Positions 45,835 through 56,570 of a DNA stretch of 64,000 nt are shown here, one piece after another (the stretch's first letter is position 1; each line of letters opens with the position of its first letter). Position numbers and translations under genes: made by a program. The stretch is from the NCBI GenBank assembly GCA_021776525.1, contig JAJFFT010000006.1, forward strand, positions 248,001-312,000, in the 5' to 3' direction. The notes beneath the pieces are model-generated. The model was not told the DNA's origin and did no database searches. It saw only the letters and a list, made by a program, of their open reading frames with translations. The stretch is from Robiginitomaculum sp. (GTDB taxonomy: Bacteria > Pseudomonadota > Alphaproteobacteria > Caulobacterales > Maricaulaceae).

Positions 45835-46686
45835 ATGGAAAATTGGGACAATCTACGCGTTTTTCTGTCGGTCGCCCGCAATGATTCGATACGCAAGGCG
45901 GCAATTGCGCTCGGCATTACCCATGCAACCGTATCGCGCCGGATAACGGTTCTCGAAGAGCATTTGGGAAATCCACTGTTTGAACGCACACAGCAGGGGC
46001 AATGCCTGACGCCTCTTGGGCAACGATTATTGCCATTAGCAGAGGCCATGGAAGGGGATGTCGCTGAAATAAACCGTCTGGCGTTTTCTGCTGATACCGG
46101 ATTATCAGGCCCTGTAAAATTATCACTGTCTGAAAGCCTGTATTTAGGGCTGTTGCACAAACCCATTGACGATTTCATGAAGCGTTTTCCAATGATTAAG
46201 CTGGACATAATTGCTTCTGATCTGATCAGTAATTTAGCGCAACGTGAAGCCGATGTGGTCATACGGATCACCCGCAACCCACCCGATTCCGCATATGGCC
46301 GCAAGATGGCTGACAGCCCACTCGCGCTTTATGCATCACAAAAATATCTAGCAAACCGCCCTGTGCCCGATCAATGGGTTGCAATGGATTATGAGCCTGC
46401 ACGGAAACCTGTTTTATCTGCGCATGTCATCGCCCATGTAAGCTCTCCTACCCTGGCCGCACGATTGATTAAGTCTGGCCACGGTGTTGGTTTATTACCA
46501 TGTTACCTTGGTGATACAGATCCGGGCCTGAAACGTGTTCTGGAAGTGGATTTAATACCGGACATGCAGATTTGGGTGTTAACGCACCAAGATGTCAGAG
46601 CCAATCCGCGCGTAAGAGTGCTCATGGACCATCTTTACCAAGCTTTCCAAGCATGCCGCCCAATCATTGAGGGGGTAAAAAAATAG
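45835..46686 (+). CDS. LysR family transcriptional regulator
   Basis: A 283-residue LysR regulator. The N-terminal winged HTH includes SIRKAAIALGITHATVSRRI (about residues 18-37), then LEEHLGNPLFERT. The C-terminal co-inducer domain runs from about residue 85. It is divergent from the 97-residue gene, which it probably controls. Together they interrupt the usual ybgC-tolQ junction. The region is visibly lower in GC than its neighbours, suggesting later arrival. The ligand is unknown. Confidence 0.92.
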   Translation: MENWDNLRVFLSVARNDSIRKAAIALGITHATVSRRITVLEEHLGNPLFERTQQGQCLTPLGQRLLPLAEAMEGDVAEINRLAFSADTGLSGPVKLSLSESLYLGLLHKPIDDFMKRFPMIKLDIIASDLISNLAQREADVVIRITRNPPDSAYGRKMADSPLALYASQKYLANRPVPDQWVAMDYEPARKPVLSAHVIAHVSSPTLAARLIKSGHGVGLLPCYLGDTDPGLKRVLEVDLIPDMQIWVLTHQDVRANPRVRVLMDHLYQAFQACRPIIEGVKK

Positions 46687-46819
46687 TGCGCTCGCTCTGA
46701 TCCTTTGTGCAATTGGAGAACGCATTTGTGGCCAGACCCTATTATCGTCACAATCTCAACTCACTTTTAAGGTCCGGTGCCCTAGTGTGCCGAAAATTTT
46801 GTAACCCAAGAGGATCCGC

Positions 46820-47530
46820 ATGGATATCGCACTCGCCCTTGCTGCCGGGCCTACCACTGATTTTTCCTTTCTGTCATTGTTTCTTCGGGCTGATCTGGTC
46901 ATCAAAGCGGTGATGGGCATTTTGGTCTTTTCTTCTGTTTGGTCATGGACTGTGATTGTCGATCGCCAACTGGCCTTTATGGGTCTGCGCAGCAAAGCCA
47001 AGCGCTTTGAACGGGCGTTCTGGTCCGGGCGTTCGCTTGACGAAATGTACAATCAGGTCAACGAACAAACCCGCGACCCCATGGAGCGGGTGTTTGTCTC
47101 GGCCATGCGCGAATGGTCAGACGGGCGCGGCAATATCAGCTCGGACCTGCAAATTGTCTCGCTGAAAGAGCGCATCGACCGGGTGATGGCCCTGACCGTC
47201 TCGCGAGAGCTGAGCCGGGCCGAACGCGGCCTTGGGATATTGGCAAGCATTGCCTCGGCCTCACCATTTATCGGCCTGTTTGGCACGGTGTGGGGCATTA
47301 TGAATTCATTTCGGGCCATTGCCGCCTCCCATGACACCAACCTTTCCGTGGTCGCGCCAGGCATTGCCGAGGCCCTGTTTGCCACAGCATTGGGCCTTTT
47401 GGCCGCCGTTCCAGCAGTAATTTTCTATAATAAATTTTCCGCAGATACCGCCAGTTACGCCACTCGCCTTGAAGGCTTTGCCGATGAGTTGTCAGCGATC
47501 TTCTCGCGCCGCGTTGCAGGGGGCAAATAA
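46820..47530 (+). CDS. tolQ: Tol-Pal system protein TolQ
   Basis: TolQ forms, with TolR, the proton-motive-force-driven stator of the Tol-Pal system that pulls in the outer membrane at division. The 236-residue protein has three transmembrane helices (about residues 16-40, 140-163 and 173-195). The conserved region GLGILASIASASPFIGLFGT and TVWGIMNSFRAIA carries the ion-channel residues. It overlaps tolR by one base. AGAGGA precedes ATG 46820. Confidence 0.95.
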   Translation: MDIALALAAGPTTDFSFLSLFLRADLVIKAVMGILVFSSVWSWTVIVDRQLAFMGLRSKAKRFERAFWSGRSLDEMYNQVNEQTRDPMERVFVSAMREWSDGRGNISSDLQIVSLKERIDRVMALTVSRELSRAERGLGILASIASASPFIGLFGTVWGIMNSFRAIAASHDTNLSVVAPGIAEALFATALGLLAAVPAVIFYNKFSADTASYATRLEGFADELSAIFSRRVAGGK

Positions 47531-47970
47531 TGGCTGTGACCCTAACCGCCCTCAGTGGTTCAGGACGACGGCGCGGACAGCGTTATCGCCCGCGCGCCGA
47601 GATCAATGTCACCCCAATGGTCGATGTGATGCTGGTTTTGCTGATTGTGTTTATGATCACCGCGCCCTTGCTGACCGTCGGTGTGCCAGTTGAGCTGCCC
47701 AAAACCGACGCCCATTCGTTGAACGCAGAAACAGAGCCATTGACCATCACTGTACGCAATGACGGCAGTGTTTTTTTACAGGAAACCCAGGTTGAACTGG
47801 ATACTCTGGTGCCGCAACTGACGGCCATTGCCGGAAACGGCTATGAAGAGCGGATTTTCCTGCGCGCCGATACCAGCACCGATTATGGTGAGGTGATGAA
47901 GGTCATGGCCCGCATTCACGCCGCCGGATTTACCAATATCGGCCTGGTGACCGATCCGTTGTCGCAATAA
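47530..47970 (+). CDS. tolR: Tol-Pal system protein TolR
   Basis: TolR is the partner of TolQ, an ExbD-type protein with one transmembrane helix and a periplasmic domain. The 146-residue protein has the short N-terminal stretch, then EINVTPMVDVMLVLLIVFMI (about residues 24-43), in which the aspartate is the ion-sensing residue, and a periplasmic alpha/beta domain. It starts within the last codon of tolQ and ends 2 bases before tolA. Normal. Confidence 0.95.
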   Translation: MAVTLTALSGSGRRRGQRYRPRAEINVTPMVDVMLVLLIVFMITAPLLTVGVPVELPKTDAHSLNAETEPLTITVRNDGSVFLQETQVELDTLVPQLTAIAGNGYEERIFLRADTSTDYGEVMKVMARIHAAGFTNIGLVTDPLSQ

Positions 47971-47972
47971 AC

Positions 47973-48773
47973 ATGCGCCTTGGTCTTCCCATATCTCTGG
48001 TTCTGCATTCCGGGTTGATTGCGGTCGGTCTGATGGCGTTTCCAACGCCAGAGCTGGACGTTATTGATACGCCAGAAATTGTGCCTATCGAGCTGGTGAC
48101 CTTGGCCGAAGAAACCAACATCAAGGCCACCGCCCCAAAGCCTGCCCCCAAAACCGAAGAACCTCCGCCAATGATTGAGCCGCAGGAGTTAGCGCCCGAA
48201 CCCGAACCGGAGCCAGAACCAGAGCCGATTGCATTGCCGCCAGAACCAACCCCAGAGCCAAAACAGGCAAAGGTTGAAACGGCCCCAAAACCCAAGCCCA
48301 AAAAGCGGGCACGGCCCAAGAAAAAAACCAGACCCAAACCACCGGCCTTTGATCTGGCACGGCTGGAAAACAAGTTGGCCAAACAGGCCAGCGAAGAGGC
48401 CCCGGTCAGCGATGTTTATGAACGCGCCAGAGCCGCGCAAGGGGCCGGCGATGACATGACGGCCAGCGAAATTGACTTGTTGCGAGCCCAAATGTACCGC
48501 TGTTGGCGGGCGCCGCTGGATGCCCCCTATCCAGAAAAGCTGAAGGTTACCATTCGCGCCCGTTTAAACCCTGATGGAACGCTGAGCACAAATCCAGAAG
48601 TTCTCAACCAGGGACAGATCAACCGTTCCGGTGATCCGTTCTGGCAGGCCGCCGCCGATAATGCGCGCCGGGCGGTCCTGAAATGCCAGCCCTATGAACT
48701 GCCTTCTGATAAATATGCCATGTGGCGCGAAACAATCATGCACTTTAGCGCCGCAGATGTGTTAGGAAACTAG
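47973..48773 (+). CDS. tolA: Tol-Pal system protein TolA
   Basis: TolA spans the periplasm and links the TolQR motor to Pal and TolB. The 266-residue protein has an N-terminal transmembrane helix (about residues 5-24) and a long Pro/Glu/Lys-rich middle (about 50-130, for example [11 protein letters not shown]). A C-terminal TonB-type domain (about 165-266) has [13 protein letters not shown] and paired cysteines. It is somewhat shorter than enterobacterial TolA, normal for Alphaproteobacteria. The Pro-rich middle replaces the long helix typical of E. coli. Confidence 0.93.
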   Translation: MRLGLPISLVLHSGLIAVGLMAFPTPELDVIDTPEIVPIELVTLAEETNIKATAPKPAPKTEEPPPMIEPQELAPEPEPEPEPEPIALPPEPTPEPKQAKVETAPKPKPKKRARPKKKTRPKPPAFDLARLENKLAKQASEEAPVSDVYERARAAQGAGDDMTASEIDLLRAQMYRCWRAPLDAPYPEKLKVTIRARLNPDGTLSTNPEVLNQGQINRSGDPFWQAAADNARRAVLKCQPYELPSDKYAMWRETIMHFSAADVLGN

Positions 48774-48798
48774 GACGATGACCAAGACAGGGAAGACC

Positions 48799-50094
48799 AT
48801 GCGTATACTTCTGACCTTCATCATAATGACCTTCGCGTTGCCCGCATGGGCCACACTGGAAATTGATATTTCCAAGGGTCATCTGGACCCCATGCCGATC
48901 GCCATTCCCGACTTTGTCGGGTCCAGCGACCCGGAACGCGAAATCGGGGCGCAAATTGCAGCCCTGATCCGCGCCAATCTGGAACGTTCGGGGCTGTTTA
49001 AGCCCCTGGATCCCGCATCGTTTATTGAGCGCCAGAACAATATCAATGTACAGCCGCGCTTTGCCGATTGGCGGATCATCAAATCCGATGCTCTGCTTTC
49101 CGGCCGCCTGGTGATGGAAAGTGATGACCGCATGCGGATCGAATTTCGCCTGTGGGACGTGTTGGCCGAAACCCAGCTTGTGGGCCTGCAATTGGCCACC
49201 ACACCTGAAAACTGGCGACGCATTGGCAATAAAATCTCGGATGTGATCTATCAGAAGCTAACCGGGGAAACCGGTTATTTTGACACACGTATCGTCTTTA
49301 TTGCCGAATCCGGCCCCAAAACCGACCGGGTCAAACGTCTGGCCATTATCGATCAGGACGGGGCCAACCCGACCTTTTTGACCTCAGGTAAATACACGGT
49401 CCTGACGCCGCGCTTTTCACCGACTGCCCAGCAGATCACCTATATGTCCTATGCGTCACGCACCCCGTCCGTGTTCTTGTTCAACATTGAGACCGGCCGT
49501 CAGGAAGTGCTGGGCGATTTTCCGGGCATGACCTTTGCGCCGCGGTTTTCCCCCGATGGCACCAAGGTGATCATGAGTCTGGTACAGGGCGGCAACTCTG
49601 ACATCTGGGTGATGGATCTGCGCACCCGTCAACGCCAGCGCCTGACCAGTTCCAGCGCCATTGACACCTCGCCATCATTTTCGCCCGATGGCTCGCGCAT
49701 TGTGTTTAATTCGGACCGTGGTGGCACGCCGCAGCTTTATGTGATGAATGCCGATGGGTCCGGCACCCACCGCATCAGCTTTGGTAAAGGTAATTACAGC
49801 GCCCCTGTCTGGTCGCCGCGCGGTGACCTGATTGCCTTCACCAAAAGCCTGCGCGGCAAGTTTCATATTGGCGTGATGCGCCCCGAAGGTGATGTGGAAC
49901 GTATATTGACCACCGCTTATCTGGACGAAGGCCCGACATGGTCGCCCAATGGCCGGGTTTTGATGTTTACCCGCGAGCCGCGCCCCGGTGCAGGACCGCA
50001 CATATGGAGCATTGATCTGACCGGAGCCAATTTGCGACAGGTCTCCACACCCGGCGATGCATCGGACCCGGCCTGGTCGCCCTTGATACAATAG
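48799..50094 (+). CDS. tolB: Tol-Pal system beta-propeller protein TolB
   Basis: TolB is a periplasmic protein binding Pal and TolA. The 431-residue precursor has a signal peptide ([18 protein letters not shown]). An N-terminal alpha/beta domain (to about residue 160) precedes a six-bladed WD40-like propeller, with repeats around [47 protein letters not shown] and [19 protein letters not shown] 48799, preceded by AGGGAAG, starts the signal peptide; ATG 48778 upstream is a possible longer form. Normal length. Confidence 0.95.
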   Translation: MRILLTFIIMTFALPAWATLEIDISKGHLDPMPIAIPDFVGSSDPEREIGAQIAALIRANLERSGLFKPLDPASFIERQNNINVQPRFADWRIIKSDALLSGRLVMESDDRMRIEFRLWDVLAETQLVGLQLATTPENWRRIGNKISDVIYQKLTGETGYFDTRIVFIAESGPKTDRVKRLAIIDQDGANPTFLTSGKYTVLTPRFSPTAQQITYMSYASRTPSVFLFNIETGRQEVLGDFPGMTFAPRFSPDGTKVIMSLVQGGNSDIWVMDLRTRQRQRLTSSSAIDTSPSFSPDGSRIVFNSDRGGTPQLYVMNADGSGTHRISFGKGNYSAPVWSPRGDLIAFTKSLRGKFHIGVMRPEGDVERILTTAYLDEGPTWSPNGRVLMFTREPRPGAGPHIWSIDLTGANLRQVSTPGDASDPAWSPLIQ

Positions 50095-50179
50095 CCATTC
50101 ATGATAGAGTGCCGTCGATCTGTGCGGGGCGATGCCGGACTAGATTTGTGACCCAAGTTTGATACGAGGACTAAAGACT

Positions 50180-50704
50180 ATGAAATCCGCTTTTGTTTCG
50201 CTTACCGCACTCATGTTCGTTTCTGCCTGCGCCTCAAGCCCGGCACCCGAACCCACACCAACCCAGACACCGGCCCCAACGCGCCCGGCACCAACACCTG
50301 GTCCAGACACCATGGCGCCGCTGCCCCCCGTCCCAGGTTCCATTGCTGAATTCAGCAAAACCGCCGGTGACCGTGTCTATTTTGCTTACAATTCCGCTCA
50401 GTTGAGCCATGAAGCCCGCGCCACATTGTCGCGCCAGGCCTCTTGGTTAAACCGTTACGCCAACACACGCATTCTGGTTGACGGCAATTGCGACGAACGT
50501 GGCACACGCGAGTACAATCTGGCTCTTGGCGCACGCCGGGCCAGCGCAGCACGGGACTATCTGGTTAATCTGGGTGTGTCACCGTCACGTATTTCCACCA
50601 TATCCTATGGCAAGGAACGCCCGATTGATGGTCGCTCGAACGAGCGCGCATGGTCAATCAACCGCAATGCCCACACCGGTATTGTTTCGGGTGCCAACAG
50701 CTAA
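50180..50704 (+). CDS. pal: peptidoglycan-associated lipoprotein Pal
   Basis: Pal is an outer-membrane lipoprotein that binds peptidoglycan and TolB. The 174-residue precursor has a lipobox (VSAC, Cys17), a Pro/Thr-rich linker, and an OmpA-type domain (about residues 65-174). The OmpA signature is visible in VDGNCDERGTREYNLALGARR (only the core given here: DGNCDERGTREYN). The 85-base gap before it carries the ribosome-binding ACGAGGA and probably a promoter. ATG 50180 is chosen over an upstream non-ATG start. Confidence 0.95.
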   Translation: MKSAFVSLTALMFVSACASSPAPEPTPTQTPAPTRPAPTPGPDTMAPLPPVPGSIAEFSKTAGDRVYFAYNSAQLSHEARATLSRQASWLNRYANTRILVDGNCDERGTREYNLALGARRASAARDYLVNLGVSPSRISTISYGKERPIDGRSNERAWSINRNAHTGIVSGANS

Positions 50705-50772
50705 GCCTCTTTTGCCTTCATCTTGGCTGTTGCCATGATTTTGCCGCTTTGACCTGAAAGGGTGCGCCTATT

Positions 50773-51582
50773 ATGCGCCTTACAAAGACACTTGTGTTGA
50801 CTTCACTTCTGGCTGGCCTCGCAATGCCTGCCAGTGCGGCAGAATCCAAAAAGGAAATCGCCGCTCGTCTCGATGCTCTGCAAGCCCGCGTCGGGGTTGT
50901 TGAAACCCGGATGCCGGCCGCAGTGCGCCTGCACGAACGCCTCGATGATCTGGAACAGCAATTGCGGGTCCAGACCGGGGCCAATGAACGCCTGGAGTTT
51001 GAAAATCGCAAGCGGGCGGACGAGTTGACTGGTCTGCAACGGGCTGTTGACCTTCTGACCAGAGATATGGAAAGCCTGCGTCAGGACGCGCGCAATGCCA
51101 ATGCCAGCCTTGGGCGTTACCTGACAGGTGAGGGCGAACCGGCACGCGAAGCACGCCTAAGCACCAAGGCCAGCGCCGCTCTGGATGATGATGCTCAGGC
51201 AACACAGACCAGTTATGCGCAAGCCAAAACCTTTCTTGAACAAGGCTATTTTGATCAGGCGCGCACGGCATTTGAAGTGTTCATCACCGAGCACGAGAAT
51301 GTGCCCCTGACCGGGCCAGCACTGTTCTGGCTGGGTGAAATCGCTGCTGTTCAAGGTGATTTTCGCGGCGCCACCAATGCCTATATCGAAACCCTGAAGC
51401 GCTTCCCCAAAGGCTCCAAAGCCCCCGAAGCTATGGTCAAACTTGGTGCGGCACTTTATGCGCTTGGCGATAAGGTCGAAGCCTGTCGCACATTAAAAGC
51501 CTTACCATCACAATACCCCAAAGCCGCCACCGGGGTGCGCGCCCGTGCCAAAATTGAACGTAGCCGCGCCGGGTGTTCATAA
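50773..51582 (+). CDS. cpoB: Tol-Pal cell division coordinator CpoB (YbgF)
   Basis: CpoB couples Tol-Pal to peptidoglycan synthesis at the septum. The 269-residue protein has a signal peptide (to about residue 23), an N-terminal coiled-coil trimerisation region (about 25-115), and a C-terminal TPR domain (about 145-265) with SYAQAKTFLEQGYFDQARTA, then the following repeat pairs. It is the usual last gene of the tol-pal operon. It overlaps tilS by ten bases. Confidence 0.92.
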   Translation: MRLTKTLVLTSLLAGLAMPASAAESKKEIAARLDALQARVGVVETRMPAAVRLHERLDDLEQQLRVQTGANERLEFENRKRADELTGLQRAVDLLTRDMESLRQDARNANASLGRYLTGEGEPAREARLSTKASAALDDDAQATQTSYAQAKTFLEQGYFDQARTAFEVFITEHENVPLTGPALFWLGEIAAVQGDFRGATNAYIETLKRFPKGSKAPEAMVKLGAALYALGDKVEACRTLKALPSQYPKAATGVRARAKIERSRAGCS

Positions 51583-52868
51583 ACCTGACACCGTCTGATC
51601 CGCTGGACGCTGGTTTTGCCGCAGCCATGCAGGCTTTGCCTGCGCAAAACCCAAAAACGCTGGCCATTGGCTTTTCCGGTGGTGGAGATTCTCTGGCCCT
51701 TTTAACGCTAGCCTGTGCCCATTTTGGGCCAGAGCGCATTTATGCGCTGATTGTTGATCATGCTTTGCGGGGCGATTCTGCACAGGAAGCCGAAACGGCG
51801 GCCAATACAGCGCGCGCTTTGGGAGCCACAGCACGTGTTTTACGCTGGGAAACGCCCCATGGCGGGCAACGCCATGCCCGCACTGCACGCTATGCCCTGT
51901 TGGCAAAAGCATGCCGCGAAATCGGTACAGACACCGTATATCTGGCCCATACAGAGGATGATCAGGACGAAACATTTATGATGCGTCTGGCCGGGGGATC
52001 CAGATCCCGAGGACTGGCAGCCATGAGCACTTATGCCCCTTTTCCCCTGTGGCCCAAGGGGCGCGGATTATGGCTGGCCCGACCTTTGTTGAGTATGCGC
52101 CGCCATGATTTACGGCAATATTTGAACACACATAATCTGCGTTGGATTGATGACCCGTCAAACCAGAACCGGCGTTATATGCGGGTTCGCGCCCGTCAGA
52201 AACTAACGGCCCTTTATACCGCCGGGTTGGAAAAGGGGCGCATGGCGCGCAGTGCCGCACACCTGGGACAACTGGAAGACAGGCGACGTGAAAACACACG
52301 TGCTTTATTGAAATACGGGCTTCATCTGGACCCGGCCGGATTTGCACGGCTGTCACGCCTAGCCCTTGGGCCAATAACGCTTGGGGCGGTCTTGGCCGCT
52401 GTATCCGGCAAAGCCGGCATGCCCCTCTCGCCGGCTCTAGTGGATAAAACCGCAACCCGTTTGGCCCAAAAGGCATTCAAACCATTTTGTACCGCTGGTT
52501 GCTGTCTGTCCTTAATGGGCGATGATATTTTGATCAGCCGCGATCCGGGGGCCATATTGGGCCGCGCGCCGGATCACCAATGCCTACGCACGCCCATGAC
52601 AAGTGGCCAAGGCCTGATCTTTGATCAACGTTTCGAGATCACCATGCCCTGTGATGGTCATATTGAGGCCTTGGGCCGCCGCGCAAAAAATCTATCCAAG
52701 GCGCAAAGGCGCCACCTTTTACGACTCCCGGCGGCGGTTCGTCCGCTCATCCCGGTGCTTGTTGATACGGACGGCGGTCTATCATCGCCGCTTTTGGGCG
52801 ACGCCGGACATGCTATTTTCCTAGGCCAGGAGATAATTACGCGAAAACTGGCCTCATTTTCGCATTGA
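51573..52868 (+). CDS. tilS: tRNA(Ile)-lysidine synthetase TilS
   Basis: TilS converts C34 of the CAU-anticodon tRNA-Ile to lysidine, giving AUA decoding. The 431-residue protein has the ATP-binding PP-loop motif SGGGDS at residues 35-40 in the N-terminal domain, a central linker, and a C-terminal region typical of the family. The start is GTG at 51573, overlapping the cpoB stop by ten bases, so translation is probably coupled. Followed by ftsH, as in many Alphaproteobacteria. The C-terminal 120 residues are less conserved. Confidence 0.93.
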   Translation: MFINLTPSDPLDAGFAAAMQALPAQNPKTLAIGFSGGGDSLALLTLACAHFGPERIYALIVDHALRGDSAQEAETAANTARALGATARVLRWETPHGGQRHARTARYALLAKACREIGTDTVYLAHTEDDQDETFMMRLAGGSRSRGLAAMSTYAPFPLWPKGRGLWLARPLLSMRRHDLRQYLNTHNLRWIDDPSNQNRRYMRVRARQKLTALYTAGLEKGRMARSAAHLGQLEDRRRENTRALLKYGLHLDPAGFARLSRLALGPITLGAVLAAVSGKAGMPLSPALVDKTATRLAQKAFKPFCTAGCCLSLMGDDILISRDPGAILGRAPDHQCLRTPMTSGQGLIFDQRFEITMPCDGHIEALGRRAKNLSKAQRRHLLRLPAAVRPLIPVLVDTDGGLSSPLLGDAGHAIFLGQEIITRKLASFSH

Positions 52869-53005
52869 AGTGCGTTAAACCGTGTTTGATGACGCTTTAC
52901 GGCACAATCAAACATTGCCATGATGGGTTTTCATCCCCATCTTGGAAGACAACAGGCTTTGAAGTGCGCCTATTTGGTGCGCCATACATTTTGAGGGTTT
53001 ATCCT

Positions 53006-54913
53006 ATGCCGATGCGCAATTTGCTGCTTTGGGGCGTCATTATTCTGGTGGTGATCGCACTGTTTAACATGGTGCAGAGCACCACGACCAAAAATGGTGC
53101 CGAGGTGATCAGTTATTCCACCATGATGGATCAGGCGACCGCTGGACGAATTTCCAAAGTCACCATTCGCGGCGAAAGTGTGTTTGGCAAATTTAACGAT
53201 GGAAAATTCTTCTCGTCCACTGCGCCGTATGACCCACAAATGGTCACCGAATTGCGTAAAGCCGGCGTAAATATCACCGTCAAACCGCAAGAACGTGGCA
53301 TTCTGTTTTCTATTTTGATGAACTTCCTGCCCATTCTCTTGCTGGTCAGCGTGTGGATTTTCTTCATGCGCCAAATGCAGGGCGGCGGCAAAGGTGGGGC
53401 CATGGGTTTTGGCAAATCCAAGGCACGCCTGCTGACTGAACGCCATGGCAAAGTCACCTTCAAGGACGTTGCCGGTGTAGATGAAGCCAAAGAAGAGCTG
53501 GAAGAAATTGTCGAGTTCCTGCAAGACCCATCCAAGTTTCAACGCCTGGGCGGTAAAATTCCCAAAGGCGCTTTACTGGTGGGTCCTCCGGGGACGGGTA
53601 AAACCTTGTTGGCACGCGCCATTGCCGGTGAAGCCGGTGTGCCGTTTTTCACTATTTCAGGTTCAGACTTTGTGGAAATGTTTGTTGGTGTTGGCGCAAG
53701 CCGGGTCCGCGACATGTTCGAGCAAGCCAAAAAAAATGCCCCGTGCATTATCTTTATTGATGAAATTGACGCGGTTGGCCGCTCTCGTGGTGCCGGTCTT
53801 GGCGGCGGTAATGATGAGCGCGAACAAACCCTCAACCAATTGCTGGTCGAGATGGACGGCTTTGAATCCAATGAAGGCATTATCCTGATTGCGGCCACCA
53901 ACCGCCCTGACGTTCTTGATCCGGCACTGCTTCGTCCGGGCCGTTTTGACCGTCAGGTTGTGGTGCCAAACCCGGATATTATTGGCCGTGAAAAAATTCT
54001 CAAAGTCCACATGCGCGATATCCCGCTGGCCCATGATGTCGACCCCAAAGTCATCGCACGCGGCACGCCCGGATTTTCCGGTGCTGATCTCGCCAATTTG
54101 TGTAATGAAGCCGCTTTGTTAGCGGCGCGTCGTGACAAGCGCGTGGTCACCATGAGCGACTTTGAAGACGCCAAGGACAAGGTCATGATGGGGCCGGAAC
54201 GGCGCTCTATGGTGATGAGCGAGAAGGAAAAGCAACTGACCGCCTATCACGAAGCCGGTCACGCCATTGTTGCTCTGAACGTCCCCGCCACCGACCCGGT
54301 ACACAAAGCCACCATCATTCCGCGTGGCCGCGCTCTGGGCATGGTGATGCAATTACCCGAAGCCGACAAACTGTCTATGAGCTTTGAGGAAATGACGTCG
54401 CGTCTGGCCGTTCTGATGGGCGGGCGAGTCGCCGAAGAAAGCAAATTTGGCCACGAAAAAGTGACCTCTGGTGCGGCATCAGATATCCAGATGGCGACCA
54501 AACTGGCCCGGGCCATGGTCACCCAATACGGCCTTTCCGATACCCTGGGCCCCATTTCCTATGGCGATGAACAGGGCGAGGTTTTTCTGGGGCAACAGAT
54601 TATGCGCTCAAGCTCGCTTTCACCCGATACCAGCCGTAAAATCGAAGATGAGATTAAACGGTTTGTCGAAGAAGGTCTGGCCACAGCCCGGGACATTCTG
54701 AAAAAGAAGAAGAAAGACTGGACGATAATCGCCGAAGGCCTGTTGGAATATGAAACACTGTCTGGCGAGGACATTGCCGACCTGATTGCCGGCAAACCCC
54801 TGAAACGCCCTGACGAGGACGACGAAACCAAGCCCAAAGGCCCAACTGCGGCTGTGCCGATCACCAAAAACAAACCCAAGCCCAGCGGTAAACCTTCACC
54901 ACAAGGCGTCTGA
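53006..54913 (+). CDS. ftsH: ATP-dependent zinc metalloprotease FtsH
   Basis: FtsH is a membrane-anchored AAA+ protease that degrades misassembled membrane proteins and regulators such as LpxC and sigma-32. The 635-residue protein has two transmembrane helices (about 5-22 and 100-120). The AAA domain has Walker A GPPGTGKT (193-200), Walker B IIFIDEID, and SRH RPGRFDR. The zinc site is HEAGH at 415-419 with D493 as third ligand. ATG 53006 has GAGGG 8 bases upstream; the longer frame upstream is not conserved. It follows tilS after 137 bases. Confidence 0.97.
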   Translation: MPMRNLLLWGVIILVVIALFNMVQSTTTKNGAEVISYSTMMDQATAGRISKVTIRGESVFGKFNDGKFFSSTAPYDPQMVTELRKAGVNITVKPQERGILFSILMNFLPILLLVSVWIFFMRQMQGGGKGGAMGFGKSKARLLTERHGKVTFKDVAGVDEAKEELEEIVEFLQDPSKFQRLGGKIPKGALLVGPPGTGKTLLARAIAGEAGVPFFTISGSDFVEMFVGVGASRVRDMFEQAKKNAPCIIFIDEIDAVGRSRGAGLGGGNDEREQTLNQLLVEMDGFESNEGIILIAATNRPDVLDPALLRPGRFDRQVVVPNPDIIGREKILKVHMRDIPLAHDVDPKVIARGTPGFSGADLANLCNEAALLAARRDKRVVTMSDFEDAKDKVMMGPERRSMVMSEKEKQLTAYHEAGHAIVALNVPATDPVHKATIIPRGRALGMVMQLPEADKLSMSFEEMTSRLAVLMGGRVAEESKFGHEKVTSGAASDIQMATKLARAMVTQYGLSDTLGPISYGDEQGEVFLGQQIMRSSSLSPDTSRKIEDEIKRFVEEGLATARDILKKKKKDWTIIAEGLLEYETLSGEDIADLIAGKPLKRPDEDDETKPKGPTAAVPITKNKPKPSGKPSPQGV

Positions 54914-54918
54914 CGCCT

Positions 54919-55746
54919 TTGGTGCTGGCCGGAGACAATCCACGCCCGCTGGTTATGGGCATTGTAAATGTCACGCCGGACAGTTTTTCTGGTGACGGGC
55001 ATCATGGTGATACCGGGCAGGCCCTGACCCATGCGCAAAGCCTGATCCGCGCCGGGGCGGACATATTGGATATTGGCGGCGAAAGCACACGGCCAGGGGC
55101 CGCGCCGGTTTCGGTTCAGCAGGAGCTGGACCGGGTTATGCCCGTATTAGAAAGTCTTTGCGGAACCACACAAACCCCGATCAGTATTGATACGCGGCGC
55201 CCAGACATTGCCCGGGCCGCCATGCAGCACGGTGCACAAGTTTGGAATGATGTCAGCGCCCTGCGCGCAACGCCAGAGAGTTTACAAACCGCCGCAGAGT
55301 TGAACGTTCCAATTGTTCTGATGCACATGCAAGGCGAGCCTGGCACCATGCAAAACGCACCGCATTATGACGATGTGGTTGCCGAGGTGATTGAATTTCT
55401 CAAAACCCGTGCACGGACCGCCATCAAGGCAGGCGTGCATACAAATAACATTATCCTTGATCCGGGGATCGGGTTTGGCAAACGCCTTGAAGACAATCTG
55501 GCGCTGATGGCTGCCTTGCCCCGAATCATTAAAGAGACCGACTATCCGCTGTTGTTTGGGGCCTCGCGCAAACGCTTTATCGAAATGTTGGACCCGAATA
55601 GCGCCGCCGATGAACGCCTTGGCGGATCGTTAGCCGGCGCACTTTTTGCCGCACAGGCCGGGACGCATATCGTTCGCGTGCACGATGTGGCGCAAACGGT
55701 CCAGGCCTTGCGGGTCTGGCGCGCCATAGAGGATGCAGCGCCATGA
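54919..55746 (+). CDS. folP: dihydropteroate synthase
   Basis: FolP condenses p-aminobenzoate with dihydropterin pyrophosphate in folate synthesis and is the sulfonamide target. The 275-residue protein has GIVNVTPDSFSGDG (residues 14-27), GGESTRPGA, and the later DPGIGFGKRLEDN and GASRKRF motifs. The start lacks an ATG at its expected place: TTG 54919 (six bases after the ftsH stop) or GTG 54922 are the candidates. It overlaps thiD by four bases. The usual SFSDGG here reads SFSGDG, a known variant in the family. Confidence 0.93.
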   Translation: MVLAGDNPRPLVMGIVNVTPDSFSGDGHHGDTGQALTHAQSLIRAGADILDIGGESTRPGAAPVSVQQELDRVMPVLESLCGTTQTPISIDTRRPDIARAAMQHGAQVWNDVSALRATPESLQTAAELNVPIVLMHMQGEPGTMQNAPHYDDVVAEVIEFLKTRARTAIKAGVHTNNIILDPGIGFGKRLEDNLALMAALPRIIKETDYPLLFGASRKRFIEMLDPNSAADERLGGSLAGALFAAQAGTHIVRVHDVAQTVQALRVWRAIEDAAP

Positions 55747-56570
55747 ACAATGCATCAAAACAGCCTGTTCGGGTGCTGAGCATTGCCGGATCAGACAGCG
55801 GCGGCGGCGCAGGCATTCAGGCCGATATTAAAACCATTTCCGCCTTGGGTGGTTATGCGATGAGTGCGATCACCGCCATCACTGCACAAAACACCATCAG
55901 TGTGACTGCTGTTCAGACCACGCCGCCGAAGCTAGTCCGGGCGCAGATCAAGGCCGTCCTTGATGACCTTGGTGTCGATGCCATTAAAATCGGCATGGTT
56001 GGCGATGCTTTTGTGATTTCCGCCATTGCGGATGCACTGGCCGGTATTAACGTGCCGATTATTCTGGATCCAGTGATGGTGGCCAGCAGCGGCGCTGCAT
56101 TATTGCCAGACGATGCGGTACAAATTTTACGGGATCGGTTGGTCCCAATGGCGCGGCTGATCACCCCCAACATGCCCGAGGCCGAAGCCTTAAGCGGGCA
56201 AAACATCATAACATTGAATGACCAGCGCGTGGCCGCCGAAACCATATTAGCCATGGGACCACGGGCGGTGCTGATCAAAGGCGGACATGGCACAGGCGAG
56301 AAGCTGACTGACTTTCTTCTTTGGGATAAGGGCGAAGCCATTTTTGAAAGCCGCCGGATCAAGACCACACAAACCCACGGTACCGGCTGCACCCTGTCCA
56401 GCGCCATTGCGACACTGTTGGCGCAAGGTCTTTCCTTAAGTGAGGCGGTGCGTCTGGCGCGAAAATATGTGCGCGGCGCCATAGAACATGCGCCGGGGTT
56501 TGGCGACGGTCATGGCCCCCTTGATCATAACTGGATGCAAAGCGGTGGGCGCTCAGGCAAAGAGGAATAA
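55743..56570 (+). CDS. thiD: hydroxymethylpyrimidine (phosphate) kinase
   Basis: ThiD phosphorylates hydroxymethylpyrimidine and its monophosphate in thiamine biosynthesis and salvage. The 275-residue protein shows GSDSGGGAGIQADIK at residues 16-30 (substrate and ATP binding) and THGTGCTLSSAIA near residues 210-222 (anion hole and catalytic cysteine). It starts within the folP stop (ATGA overlap). It overlaps the convergent membrane-protein gene by 18 bases. Confidence 0.93.
   Translation: MNNASKQPVRVLSIAGSDSGGGAGIQADIKTISALGGYAMSAITAITAQNTISVTAVQTTPPKLVRAQIKAVLDDLGVDAIKIGMVGDAFVISAIADALAGINVPIILDPVMVASSGAALLPDDAVQILRDRLVPMARLITPNMPEAEALSGQNIITLNDQRVAAETILAMGPRAVLIKGGHGTGEKLTDFLLWDKGEAIFESRRIKTTQTHGTGCTLSSAIATLLAQGLSLSEAVRLARKYVRGAIEHAPGFGDGHGPLDHNWMQSGGRSGKEE

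Noticed and set aside
48121-48360. Long open frames on the minus strand across the tolA Pro/Glu region.
   Set aside because: They are reading-frame shadows of the low-complexity tolA linker and lack start signals and homology.
54919-54960. A much shorter FolP starting at ATG 54955.
   Set aside because: It would remove conserved N-terminal residues including the first strand before GIVNVTPDSF; TTG or GTG starts keep it.
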